Assembly (NCBI GenBank): GCA_021234155.1
Contig: JAJEKV010000017.1
Coordinates: 18,984,372-19,048,371 of the forward strand
Direction of reading: 5' to 3'
Length of the DNA: 64,000 nt
DNA from: Isoetes taiwanensis
Lineage: Eukaryota > Streptophyta > Lycopodiopsida > Isoetales > Isoetaceae
Below, piece after piece: positions 1-10,799 of the stretch. The notes under the pieces are model-generated. The model saw only the letters and a program-made list of their open reading frames with translations. It did no database searches and was not told where the DNA came from. The position numbers and the translations under genes were made by a program. How positions within the stretch are numbered: position 1 is the stretch's first letter; each line of letters starts with the position of its first letter.

Positions 1-2354
1 ATAAATAGGACATACGTAAAAAGGGGCCAACCGTGCTTTTTACCGCGACAATAGAAGTGGAGTGGCGATGTGCAAGAATCCCACATGCCATTCTAGAACC
101 AAACATATTCGTGATACATCATCATTTCGTAAGGGATGAAGTAGAAAGAGGGGAAATAGAAGTAAGGCATATCTCTAACACATGAGCAAAGAAAGTGCAC
201 ATGTTCACAAAGGCATTGACGGAGAGACGGTTGAAATTAGCAAAGGAGCAAGTTGGCATTCCGAGTGTACAGCCGAGGGGAGATGTTGAATACACTTGGC
301 ATGTTCAAATTGCATAACGCGGGGCGATGAAGGGCAATGACAAGTGAAGGTCCGATGTGCGATCGAACAAAAGAAAAAGGGAATGACGAAAACAGGGAAG
401 AGGGTGAGCCAAGGTGAAACCAACGGAGTGGAGGCCAAATAGGCGAAAAGAAGTGCCGGCAGAGGAGAGGGTGTAGACACTCCGAGGGCTTGGATTGGAG
501 GAGTGAAGTCGAGAACAAGCAAGAGGGCAACGGCCAAGGAGCGAGAGCCGGTCAAGAATCCAAGGTCAAGCTTGGGCTGTCGGGAGCAAAAAGGTACTGT
601 GGCTAAGCATCTATTTGATTTCTAAATCGATCAATAGTTAAGATGTTTGGGAAAGATATCCATAAAGGAGAGTTGTTTAATATAATTATGTGGTATGGTG
701 ACAAATCTTCCTATGAAAAACCTAACAAATGATACAAAACGGTGGGAATCATATTTTCTACAGTTGTATGGAGTTAAATGTACCTATTTTGACAATTCTA
801 GATTGTCAATTCTACTAGCCACCATTGCAAATGTGAAGATTCTAGGTCATAAGATTTCTTCAAGGTTGTTTTAGATTTCGTTAAAGTATCCATAAGGATT
901 TCCATAAGATATTATTATATAGATTGAGAGTCCTGAGACTTTGTTAGTATTCAAAATCTCATGAAGATTTTATAAAGGGTTTGTGGTATGTGGGAATATA
1001 CAAAGTTGAATATACGTATTATGTTATCGGTCACATTCCTTCTATGAGATGCCCCCAATGGATACATAGGTAATAGAGCATATGTCACCTTCATTTCCAC
1101 ATATTACATTTGAATTTTGAGCAACTCATCACGTATTAATGCTAGATGCACCTTCGAAATGTATAAAGTGATAACCATCAAAAAAACGGGGGGACTACAA
1201 ACTTTCCTAGGAGAAAGCATTGAATTCCCACCATATTCCATAAGAAAACATTGAATTCCCATGATATCTAGTGAAACGGGCATTAAGAATTATATTGGCA
1301 ATTGTTCAAATTACAACCTTAGCCTTGTATATGTCTTGATGATTGCAATATCTTCTTATGCTACGAAACAATACTTCAGAAGTAGACGAACCAGTTATAA
1401 GTAGATAGTAGGTGGAAAAGCCTGGCCCTCCTCAATCGAGACATAAAGGAATTATTTCTACTTTAAGAACAGAAACCCTTATATCCATCACTTAGAATAG
1501 ACAGATTTCCAAAGACGATAAAAACAACGTGAAGGGAAACACACCTTAATTTACTTCAGGCGTCCTCAATTCACCTCAACACTAAGGGTGATTAACATTT
1601 GTAACGTTTGCCATTACATGATGTATGTCAGTAGCTTGCAGCTTGTTTGATCTTGAATTCAGTAATCTGGTTGAATTCAAAAGTACATTCTAGAAAGATT
1701 TGTCTTCAAAACATGTGAAAGACATTTAGTTGGTTAGAAAGAGAATCAGTTCGTGCTTGGAAACAAAATTTGGTTTGGTCAAATATCATGGAGACTACTA
1801 GAACACCCTACAACTTACATCCAATAAGATATTTTATTGCATTATAAAGTTGGCTAATAGAACATATGCTTTCAGATATTTTACTGTAGCGTAAACTTGG
1901 TTAATAGAAAAGCAAGATGATTTGCCATCTTTGGCAATGCAGTGCATCGAACTGTGAGGTGTCAACCCTGAACGTTATCAATATTAAAAGTACCATACAT
2001 TTACTGTGATCAATACGGATATGTAGGTTCTGCAATCTGCACAGAACATGTAAGCCATGTAATAATGTGCCATGTTTCCAAAGAATCTAGGCATCCAAAG
2101 AACCTGGACATATTGACATGTTCTTAGTGTTATCCTAAGAACAATAACATGACATCTTCTTAGAATTATCCTAATTTTATGAAGTGACTAGCTAATTATA
2201 TTCTATAGGCTAGATGTAGCATAGATGCCAGCAACGTCATTATTAAATAAAAATCATGTAATTTAAGAACCATATTATCATATCTTTTTTTATGCTGAAG
2301 CAGTCGAATATTTTTCGGGAGAACCAGTTATCTTGCATGAACGGAGGTAGATCC
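1..2354. other. Host flanking DNA, no recognised gene
   Basis: AT-rich, low-complexity plant intergenic DNA. The first 600 bases are more purine-rich on the plus strand and give a 116-codon minus-strand open frame at 205-555, but its Leu/Pro/Ser-rich translation has no domain I recognise and no splice context, so I do not call it. The last few hundred bases before 2355 should hold the promoter of the B3 gene; I see no convincing TATA box at a fixed distance. Confidence 0.5.
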
Positions 2355-3222
2355 ATGGCGATGCCAAGAAGTTTTCTAGTGCATGTCGACTGTAGACATT
2401 TGCTTGTAAGCCCACTCGATTTCTACTATAAGTTGCTCAATTAGATGTTCTTCACTTCTCTATTATCTATTTTTCATTTTTCCTATTTTCTAGGAGCTCG
2501 ATCATCTTCCTTTGCACCCAGATTGCTATGTGCTACTTGTAGGACCAAATGGGAAGGAACATCAAGTTTTTGTAGCATCTGTAGGACCGAAATTGTTCTT
2601 TGGGCATGGATGGGAGGCTTTCCTCACTGATAATGTTTTTGTAGATGGTGATGTTATTTTCTATGTGATATCCGAGGACAGCAATAGAGTGTTTGCAAAG
2701 AAGTGTGATGGCACCAATCGCACCAAAGCTCTTGGAATTTGGCAGGTAGAGGATGACAAAGCACGGCAGAAAGTTGTTAACGTTCCACAAGCACGTGCAG
2801 CAAAAGAACCAGAAAACCTTGTTCACATATCAGATGACGAACCAGACATTAAGAAACCTTTTAAAGTTCCACTGCTCAAGCACATTTATTCATCAGGACT
2901 GGTTAGTAAAAATTTCCCTTTTGATCAATTTTGTTTGTAAAATTTCTCAGCTGTTCATTTTCTGTGTTAGAGACTGAAGAAGGAAGATCGTTGGCGAATG
3001 CCTCCAAGGGGCTTTGCAATCCTTGTTACTGGACCAGATGGCATTGACACTAAATTGAAAGCAAAAACCAGTCGATATTGTCTGAGTGACAATTGGGATC
3101 TGCTAGTCAGGCACTACTCTCTTAAACTTGGGGATATACTGGAATTCCAAGTTGTAGGCGAGCTTGAATGGACAATGAAGATCCATCGTGGTGCAGCACA
3201 GCATCGCATGAAGAAGTTCTGA
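2355..3222 (+). CDS. Small two-domain B3 (REM-like) DNA-binding protein, three exons
   Basis: Three exons join in phase 0: 2355-2405, 2494-2901 and 2971-3222, giving 236 codons before the stop. The introns are GT-AG (donors GTAAGC at 2406 and GTTAGT at 2902; acceptors TTTCTAG ending 2493 and GTGTTAG ending 2970). Exon 1 starts MAMPRSFLVHVD, the usual first strand of a B3 fold. Exon 2 continues with VLLVGPNGKEHQVFV, then FFGHGWEAFL and the GDV turn, the core pattern of a REM-type B3 domain. Exon 3 repeats it more weakly (ILVTGPDG, NWDLLVRHYSLKLGDILEF), a second, divergent B3 domain. A short acidic linker with SDDEPD separates them. B3 proteins bind DNA in the nucleus; REM members are mostly linked to meristem and reproductive development, but the target here is unknown. 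The gene looks intact. A further upstream exon cannot be excluded. Confidence 0.85.
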
Positions 3223-3626
3223 ATATCTAGTTTTATGTGATACATATTTTGTTGGCTCTGTGAGCTTTCCACTTATAACTATTAGGATCACTATATAAAC
3301 TGTTAGATTGACTCTTTATGCTTTGTAACTATAGGAGCTAATATAATTTTCTACTTTATCTTTTTGAAGAAGAGTCTAATTTTGTGTATACCTGCATAAA
3401 TTTTGATGCAATTTATCTTGAAGGTTAATGAAACTATTGAACCGTTCCTGGTCAAAATTTATACCACATAAAATAGCACAGACAATCTAAGGCCGAACTC
3501 TACTACTGTGCAGGAAAAAAAAATAGCCATTATACAATCTATGTGAGATCAAATTATATCACTGGACTCATTACAATCTAGAAAGAAGAAAGCACTATCA
3601 TCCTCTGAATCTTATTATCAGAAATC
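3223..3626. other. 3' flank of the B3 gene
   Basis: AT-rich sequence holding the probable 3' UTR of the B3 gene. No further coding exon is recognised. Confidence 0.4.
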
Positions 3627-4005
3627 TCAGCAAGGCAAAAGATGGTGCAGAGTAATCTTTTCTTGTATGAACTTTGCATGTTCTGCCTCATGAGCCTCCC
3701 GAATTTGGTATCTGCGAAAATGCAACTCATTAAATAGATATTCATATTTCGGAAGAGACTTTTGTTTTCCTTGTTCTCGGTTCAGGTGAAGATAAGCTTT
3801 TCTCTGTGCTATTAGCCCATCCTTTTTCTTCAGTTTCATTGTGAGAAATGCTATCACCCCATCCTTTTTCTTCTGTTTCATTGTGAGAAATACTATCATC
3901 CCATCCCTTTTCTTCTGTTTCATTGTGAGAAATGCTATCTTCCCATCCTTTTTCTTCTGTTTGAATGTGAGAAATGCCATCACCCTATCCTTTGCCTTCT
4001 GGTTC
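3627..4005 (-). pseudogene. Lys-rich repeat ORF, interrupted by the Chr-1 insertion
   Basis: A minus-strand frame of 118 codons whose N-terminal half is a 14-residue repeat (FLTMKQKKKDGVIA with small changes), encoded by an exact 42-bp tandem unit. The C-terminal part is an unrelated charged sequence containing EAHEAEHAKFIQEKI. The frame does not start naturally: it runs into the Chr-1 LTR at 4006. The bases right of the element (29121 onward) continue the same 42-bp unit and encode KNMSFLTMN in the matching frame. I infer that the ORF once continued there and was cut by the insertion. I do not recognise the protein. It lies tail to tail with the B3 gene, and no expression evidence can be read from sequence. 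Confidence 0.45.
3808..4005. repeat. 42-bp tandem repeat
   Basis: Units begin with GTGAGAAAT at 3841, 3883, 3925 and 3967, exactly 42 bp apart, with a degenerate unit before 3841. The fourth unit is cut by the Chr-1 insertion after GTTC at 4005, and the next unit start is found as GTTAGGAAT at 29128. The period is a multiple of three, so reading frame is kept. Confidence 0.9.
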
Positions 4006-4061
4006 TGTGACGTTCCAGCATAATATACGCCCCAATACGTATATTATATTGCCACGTCACA
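4006..4061. repeat. 56-bp symmetric palindrome at the LTR terminus
   Basis: Two nested pairs of perfect arms: TGTGACG (4006-4012) with CGTCACA (4055-4061), and ATAATATACG (4020-4029) with CGTATATTAT (4038-4047). The gaps are symmetric: 7, 8 and 7 bases. In the 3' LTR the inner arms are 27597-27605 and 27616-27624; an A-T pair has become G-C on both arms, keeping the pairing. Confidence 0.9.
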
Positions 4062-4062
4062 C

Positions 4063-4086
4063 GTACATGTCACAAGTGACATGTAC
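4063..4086. repeat. 11-bp inverted repeat with 2-base spacer
   Basis: GTACATGTCAC (4063-4073), AA, GTGACATGTAC (4076-4086). It sits directly after the terminal palindrome of the LTR. The 3' LTR keeps only the inner part. Confidence 0.85.
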
Positions 4087-4253
4087 TTGAGAGTAGGACA
4101 ACGTTGCACCTAGGAGCTAAAGGCTGCACCTAGGGGGCAACCTTGGATGTTGGGTATGTAATTAAACATACACAACAAAAGGTTCCTTGTTCATCCATTT
4201 CCAAATGGCCTAAAGCCATTTGCCCATGTGGATGCCCTAACCTAGATAGGGTC

Positions 4254-4260
4254 TATATAA
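4254..4260 (+). promoter_or_regulatory. TATA box of the Chr-1 5' LTR
   Basis: TATATAA, conserved in the 3' LTR at 27826-27832. It is followed by CCCTAGACCC and TTAGGGTTTT motifs. Likely core promoter for the genomic RNA; Gy-A has since split this LTR downstream of it. Confidence 0.7.
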
Positions 4261-4796
4261 GGGCTAAAACCCTAGACCCTAGCTCTCCTTTCACTTTGCC
4301 AATTAGGGTTTTCTAGAGCTTCCTTTCCTCATTCGCAATTAGGGTTTTCCTGGGCCAATTCGGCCAAGGTAAGGCTCGAAATCGCATTGCCGGGTTCAAA
4401 AAGTCGGATTTGCACAAACGTTTGCCGAGTAGCAAAATTGCCTTCGCAAGATCGGGAGCATGGACGCCTTCCAAGGATCGAGAGCAAGCCAAGGAGCAGT
4501 ATCTAGTTGTTCATTTGTGCAAAACCGCTTTTAGGCATGGCAATATGCCGGTTAGTATGTTAGATCATCTCGAAGCCTTGTAGATCCTTAGATCCGAGAC
4601 TCTAACGAATGAACCTAACATTGGATGTTAAGTAGATAGATTGATATGATTCTCTATCTCTGTTCTGTGATATTGCATGTATTCCACTCTATGATCTCCT
4701 TGTTGTGGGAAGGGGGGTAGAGACCTAAAGGCTGTGTAGAAGATGCTCCTAGCATAGCACCTTAGTTCCCACGTAAATGCGGCCCGTGCATCAGAG

Positions 4797-7264
4797 TCAT
4801 TAGCCTAAAACCTGGAATTTTAGCCTAACCTCAAAGGAAGTGTAAACAAACTGGTCAGGACCTCCGTCACTTAGGGTGATCAATCCTTAATCATATAAAG
4901 CAAAAGAACTCAATTTCAAATGCCGGTTTTGTCAAAATCACTACACCCCCCTCGGGCGTAAAAAACTGCCGAACAAAAATCAATCTTGCAGTCCACACCC
5001 TTTAAGATTTTCGAGTTTTGGTTTTGGTATGAGTTATAGACAAGTAGAGGGAACTACCGGTGAAAGTCCGTCTCGATTTGGATAGGGAAGACCAAGAAAA
5101 TCAATGTCAAAGTTCACCAAAATTGGTCAATGCCAAAACAGAGAGCCAAAATTTGCAAATGGAGTTTGGTGATGAATTTTGAGTTGGAATTTGTGCAAAT
5201 GACCTCAGAATGAACTCTAAATCACGTGCATAGGGTTTTCTTGACAAGCAAACACTATGATATTTACTGAGACAGACCAAAGTCTTGAATTCTGTCACAG
5301 TTTGTGACAGATATGAAAAAAACTATTTTTTCTTTGTTTTCTTTGCATATAAACAATACTCAATCCTATTTAAGGCTGGGACACAACTATTTAGCTGGGA
5401 TTCAACTTAAAATATCTGATTTCTATTGGTCTAGACAGGCATTAACAGATTTATAACTTGAGAAGATGGCAACACTATTTTTCCAGGCAAAGAATATGCA
5501 TTAAGATCATAAAATATCACAGGAGTTCAAAATCTCAGGAGAAAATATCCAAAATAATGCTTGAGAGTAACTCCCAAAGCATAGTAAGCTTCTGATAATC
5601 TAGAAATTGTCTGGAAGAGAAAGTAATAAGGAATTTTGAATTGCAGTAGAAGTTTTGGTGTCAGGTAGGTCACAACACAGTCGGTCTTCGATCAAAATAC
5701 TGTCAATCTTCAATCTCGAACAGATTAGCTGAATTTGGAGTAGAACAGATCAATAAAATATCAAAGATATAGAAAGCGCCCGCATCACGAGGGTATATCT
5801 CCGAGGGGGTTGAAGAAAATGATGTCCATTCTTGATAAAATCGCCCCTCCCAAAACCAGCTCGGTCGAAAGTGATTTTAGGCTTAATTTGAGCAAATTCC
5901 CTTGAATCAAGTGCCACAGGGGTTCCGGAGGTCTCGGAAAAGGTTCAGAGATGATTTCGGGAGCAAAAGGGCGGATTCAATCAGATTTGGGCACCTAATT
6001 TGCCGATTTAGCAGTGCTCGGAAGTTTAGGGTTTTTTTTTTTTCAAAGCTCGATATATCCCACAGCCCGAATGATTCTCGAAGATAAGGATATAAATTGA
6101 ATAATCCGAAAATCAAAGATGTTGAATTTGGCGTGCCACGCTTGAAGGGTTGTGCCACTTCGTGTTCGAGGCCCCGCCCACCGCCACGTGGACCAATGGG
6201 GGGCCGAGGTGGAATTTAGGGCCGAGGTGGAAAATAGAAAAATAGGGTAGATAGGCTAGAATAGGTTTTTTTTTTGCTATTTTTTTTTGGCACGATCCCA
6301 AGAAATAATATTTGAGGAATTTTCCAAGGTCTTTTTTGAATTTTGGAAAGGCCAACATAGCTATTTTTGCCAAGCTCCAAATCTAGAGTGTTTTCAAGTC
6401 AAATTGAGATACTTGAAATTTTGCCCATTTTGACCATGGTCAATGAGTTTTCAACCTTGGGAATGGTGAAAAAATCATAGGAAGAGGGTGAAAAGATAGG
6501 AAAAAAAAAAAAGGCTATGGCGTGGATTTAGGGAAATAAGATGAAAGTAAAATTCAAGCCTCCTTGCTCTTGAAGTTTTTCATGATCTCTTGAGAGCAAT
6601 TCACAAGTGGAGGTGAGGCCAATAAAAAATATAGGTAGTGAAGTAATGAAAGAAGGCATGACAAGGTGGAAATGGGGTATAAAAAGATGAAAGGAAAGTG
6701 GATATGGAATGGATGAAATGGATAAAGGATGGAAACCCCTCAGAGCACATGATCTTATCTCCAAAGCTCAAATCATACCTCATAACTTTGTTCAAGGCCC
6801 TAGGGTCTTCCAAACTTCTAAAAAGGTCTTCCAATCTTCAAGGCCTAAACAAGAGCAAAATTCACCTTTAAAGTGACATCTTCATAGGTGTGACTTCCAA
6901 ACCATTGGTGCAACTCCATTTAGCTCCATATGAGTGAATATGAGCAACATGCTTATAACTCCTTGTATAGCTTGCTATATCCTTTGCCTGGTCTTCAAGA
7001 AATAAGAATGTAACTAGAAAATTTCCTCAAAGGAAAGAATTAGGCTATACAACCAAGATCCCAAGGGTCTTCCAAACTTGAGCCAATTTCTTCCAAACTC
7101 TAGCAGGATCAAAATAACACTAACTCTTACCATATGAGTAATAGGAAAGTAACTTAAGATGAAACCTCAAAAGAAACCACAAGTCTTCCAAACTCTGACA
7201 AGTATCTTCCAATCTTGAAACTCTAGGTATCATGATGGTCCATGTTGCCCAAAAAGGGGCAACA
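4797..7264 (-). repeat. Gy-A 3' LTR (left copy)
   Basis: Pairs with 14466-16908. It contains several copies of TCTTCCAAACT-like motifs and poly-T/A runs. The left edge reads TCATTAGCC where the other copy reads TGTTAGCC, so the terminal bases have mutated. Confidence 0.9.
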
Positions 7265-7275
7265 TCTCCTCAAAG
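7265..7275 (-). other. Gy-A polypurine tract
   Basis: On the minus strand the bases just before the 3' LTR are purine-rich (TTTGAGGAGA, then TGTTGCCC). This is where plus-strand DNA synthesis would be primed. Confidence 0.55.
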
Positions 7276-7857
7276 GAAAGAATGAGGCTGGTCCCCTCAG
7301 CCTCAAAGGAAAGAAATGCTAACTGAAGGTCTTCAAAATATCAACAAGTGGTGGAGGGAATAGAATTACTCTGCAGTGGTGGGAAATATGAGGCAGAGTA
7401 TAAGGTAATGGAGAGAGTGATAAGAAAATAAGATCAAATGGAGGGTAGGACAACTCAAGACAGTGAATATGGAGAAGAAGTGGATGAACCTGCATATGAC
7501 AATGATAATCAAATTAGCATGAGTGCCAAATAAAGGGATGAGTAACAATGTAGGATTAGCACTCTTAAAATTTCATATGGAAGCAAGGGCTAGATGGAAA
7601 GAGGCCAACTTAAGACAAATAAGAGTAATGAGCAAATGGACCTGAAATGACAACACTCAAAATTGTTAAAGCATAGCAAATCTCTACCCTATTTAACTAA
7701 ACTTCTACTATTCAAGAAATTTGGCTCATACAACCATTGAATGTATTTCAAACTAAAAATTCAAACCTTCAAACCAAAAAATTCAAACCATCGAGCTCGA
7801 ACCTAATTTGCTCCTCCTCCTTTGCAGGCTCGAAAAACTCGACCTCCCTTGCCGATC
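7276..7857. other. Gy-A 3' non-coding region
   Basis: AT-rich stretch between the polypurine tract and the possible antisense ORF. I see no coding signal. Confidence 0.4.
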
Positions 7858-8641
7858 ATGGCTCCTTTTTCTTACCATACACCTATCCGGGACAATGTAA
7901 CAGCTGATCCGAGCAATTTAGGAGTGCTTCCCCGAGCTTGATCCAGCCTACATGTGGAGTACCTATTCCTTATGGTGTAATCGGACTGCGCAAGAATTGC
8001 ATACATGATGCGAATGGGACAATGTTTTAATTAATGAAGAACCTCTTCCTCGTGGAAATTTACTCAAGTGCACATGCATTTCCGAGGCGTTGTATATGGG
8101 AAGGCACAAATGTTGACCAAAACTACCCCGACTCGAAAGGAACTCTACAAAAAAGACATGAACCATGATCACCTTGCCATGGAGTGTTTCCTTGGGCAAA
8201 AGACTTATCAAGAGAAACTAGCAAAGATCTGCACATGTATCGAACACAAAGGCTCAGGGCGAGAATTTTTTACAAGGGAATGCATTCAGATGCTACATAT
8301 GCACTACTTTTGTGTAAGCATCATCATGAGTCGACGGATGCTCAATTTGACAGTGTATAGGCAGCTATACTACTCCCCACGGGATGCTAGCAGATAGCTA
8401 TGGTTCCTTGATGCTTCTCATGATAAAAGAGATGCATTTCAAACTCCCCGAAAAGAGAATCTCCGAGGAAGATCAAGATGTTTTGGTACCATGAACAATT
8501 TTTTTACCGTGATATAATGGTCTCTTGGATGCCGCAGATGGCTCTCCTTCGATTACAAGATTCCTACTATCCCTTCAGGGGAATACCGATAGCATTGGCT
8601 TCCTATGAGAGGATCCGATCATCTCAGAATTTGTGTACCCC
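7858..8641 (+). pseudogene. Possible antisense accessory ORF of Gy-A
   Basis: On the strand opposite gag-pol, between integrase and the 3' LTR, a coding-like stretch starts with ATG at 7858 (MAPFSYHTPIRDN) and can be followed with several frameshifts to about 8640. The longest open part is 8068-8397 (109 codons, with MNHDHLAMECFLGQKTYQEK), followed in another frame by SYGSLMLLMIKEMHFKLPEK. I recognise no domain. Some Tat-lineage elements (for example Grande) are known to carry an antisense ORF in this position, which is why I give it weight. It could equally be a chance set of open frames. Confidence 0.35.
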
Positions 8642-8666
8642 TTTTTTTTTTTTTTTTTTTTTTTTT
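8642..8666. repeat. Run of 25 T
   Basis: Homopolymer directly downstream of the antisense ORF candidate. It could be a relic poly-pyrimidine tract of Gy-A or slippage; on the minus strand it is poly-A. Confidence 0.8.
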
Positions 8667-9083
8667 GACTAATAGAAATTCTCTTGCTCTTTTTGAAATT
8701 GTCCGTCTTGAAAAAATATTTACGTTCAAACAAACACACAATTAGCTCACCTCAAAGGAAAAATGGTCTTGATGGTACAAGTATTAAGAACCTTGAATAC
8801 AACTAACCAAAAACAACTTAGCAAATCCAATCAACAAGAATCTACAAATTTTAAGCCTAAAAAGGAAATGAACGTAACCAATCAAAAGAGTTTTAAATCT
8901 TCAATTTTCAACAACAATTAACCTACTCTAAGTTAAAATAAGTATTCATATAGGGCGAAAAAGGCCTAAACATGCATGTTGAGGCCAATATCTTTTCAAA
9001 TGCTTTGGATATTTGTAGGATTTGGTAATTCCAAACCTCGTTTTGAGATCCTTAAGCCAATAGGATGAACAAAATGACTTCTT

Positions 9084-10155
9084 TTACAACTGGTAAGGGC
9101 CTTCCCAAGGATTTTCAAATTTAGATAGCTTACCTTCATTTGCAACATCCCATTTGAGCACGAAGTTCCAATGGAGCCAATCTATCCTCGAGCTTGTGAG
9201 CTGCTTTAAAAGTCTTTGCCTCCTAGCCTTCTTAAGTAGATTGAAGTTTTTCAGATCAAATCTATCCTCATCCAATTTTAGCAAAACTTCATACCTGTGT
9301 TGTAATGCTTCAAGAAACTCGGATCCAACTTGAGTGCCATTCTCAAAGAGGGAATCTCCAACTCAACAGAATAACTGCTTCAACACCATAAACCAAACTC
9401 AAGGGAGAAGCATTAGTGGCAGCTTTAGCAGTGATTCTATGAGCCCAAAGGGCATCATATAATTTCAAATGCCAATCTTTTGGGTTTTGGCAAACCGTTT
9501 TTCGCAAAATTCCTTAAGCACTTTGTTAGTAGACTCACTTTTGACCATTTCCTTGAGGATAATAGGGTGAGAGCTTTTCACATGTCCGATTTTGAGACTT
9601 GAGACAAGAATTTGAATAACCTCATTAATAAAAGTAGAGCCTCTATCACCAAAATTTTTGAAAGGGATTCCAAACCTAGAACAAATATTTTCATGCAAAA
9701 CCTAGCAGTAGTATATGCATTTGCTTTTCTCAAGGGTGCTGTCGCTTCGACCATTTGGTAAATAAATCTGTAGCCACAACAATGTATTCATGGCCGAAAG
9801 CGTAAGATGGGGGATTTATAGGGCCAACATAATCTAGCCCCCAAACTTGAAATGGGCCTGGGGACACAATCCCGAAGAAGGGGGCAGGATGCAAAATTTT
9901 CTTACCAAAGATCGGCATTGATGGCAAGTTTTAATGACATCATAGCAATCTCTAAATAAATGAGGCCGAAATAACTGTGACCTTAATATTTTTTTTGGCA
10001 GTTGTATCTCGCTGCAAAATGACCACCACAAACACCTTTATGATTCTCGCAAGCACTAAGGCAGCCTCCTCTTCATCAACACACCTTAAAAGAACACCAT
10101 CCCCGCTTACCTTGCACAAAATATCTCCAATCAAAGTGTAAGTTAAACATTTCAA
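9084..10155 (-). pseudogene. Gy-A integrase, frameshifted
   Basis: Catalyses insertion of element DNA. Read on the minus strand: a zinc-finger-type N-terminus near 10100-9930 (VDEEEAALVLARI and CHQC), then the core with LDYVGPI near 9840, a second acidic site in FGDRGSTFINEVIQ near 9650, a third in STNKVLKEFCEKRF near 9520, and a C-terminal module (VLKWDVANEG, WEGPYQL) near 9160-9084. The order is normal for Ty3 integrases. At least four frame changes are needed, so it is dead or poorly resolved. The 8667-9083 stretch behind it is non-coding. Confidence 0.75.
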
Positions 10156-10430
10156 ACCTAAACTTGTAAGCTTGACTTTTAGAAAATTCAGAGGTATCTC
10201 TTGATATTTGAGGAATTTTCTAATAGATTGCTGCCAACCTTGAGCCTTTGTTTATCCGAAAGATCTTGTTCATTTGCCACAAGATTAGCCATCTCTCCTT
10301 CTTCCCCGCACAACTTCTTCATGCTCAAAATAGGCAAAGCAGGTAAATACAAACTCCTGGATTATTCACCACATGGATGACCTTAACCTTTAGATCATAA
10401 GATCGGAGCCTACAAGCCCACCTATGAAGC

Positions 10431-10760
10431 TTGGGTTTTTCCAATTTCTTACCATACAAAAAGGCATGGGATTCTCACGATATAAACAAAAGAGCTTGGG
10501 ATTTTGTAGAAGATGTCCTTGCCTTTCTATTAAAAAATAAGAGCAGCAGCAGCACTCCTCTCTATCTTAGGATACCTCTCCTCAGTTTGAGACCATTGTT
10601 TACTTGCAAAAGCAATGGGGTGCTTTTCCTGCAAAATAGCAATCCCAAAGCTCTTTTAGTAACAAGAATGTAAATTGTGAATGGCAAAGAGAGATCCGGG
10701 GTTTTCAATCGAGTGGCATGGCAAATAGCTTCTATAATCTGCACAAAAGCCTTCTCACAT
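10431..10760 (-). pseudogene. Gy-A RT-linked RNase H region
   Basis: The minus strand gives CEKAF, then LPFTIYILVTKRALG and FCRKSTPLLLQVNNG in one frame and IAFASKQWSQTEERYP in the next. This is the familiar start of the RNase H that follows Ty3 RT, which removes RNA from the hybrid. It directly follows the RT region and is frameshifted. Confidence 0.7.
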
Positions 10761-10799
10761 TCATCAGTCCAAACAATAGCTTTGTATTTACTTTCTTTT

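Larger units (their letters stand above)
4006..4796 (+). repeat. Chr-1 5' LTR, first part
   Basis: Matches 27584-28360 of the 3' LTR along its length, with small indels. It starts TGTGACG. The match stops where Gy-A begins and resumes at 16909. It holds a TATA box (TATATAA at 4254-4260) followed by ACCCTAGACCC and two TTAGGGTTTT motifs, so the transcription start should lie near 4285. Confidence 0.85.

Noticed and set aside
205-555. Minus-strand frame of 116 codons at the window start
   Set aside because: Leu/Pro/Ser-rich, no domain, overlaps another equally long frame; looks like chance in purine-rich DNA.
8642-8666. Poly-T run as a polymerase III terminator
   Set aside because: No A or B box upstream; far longer than needed.
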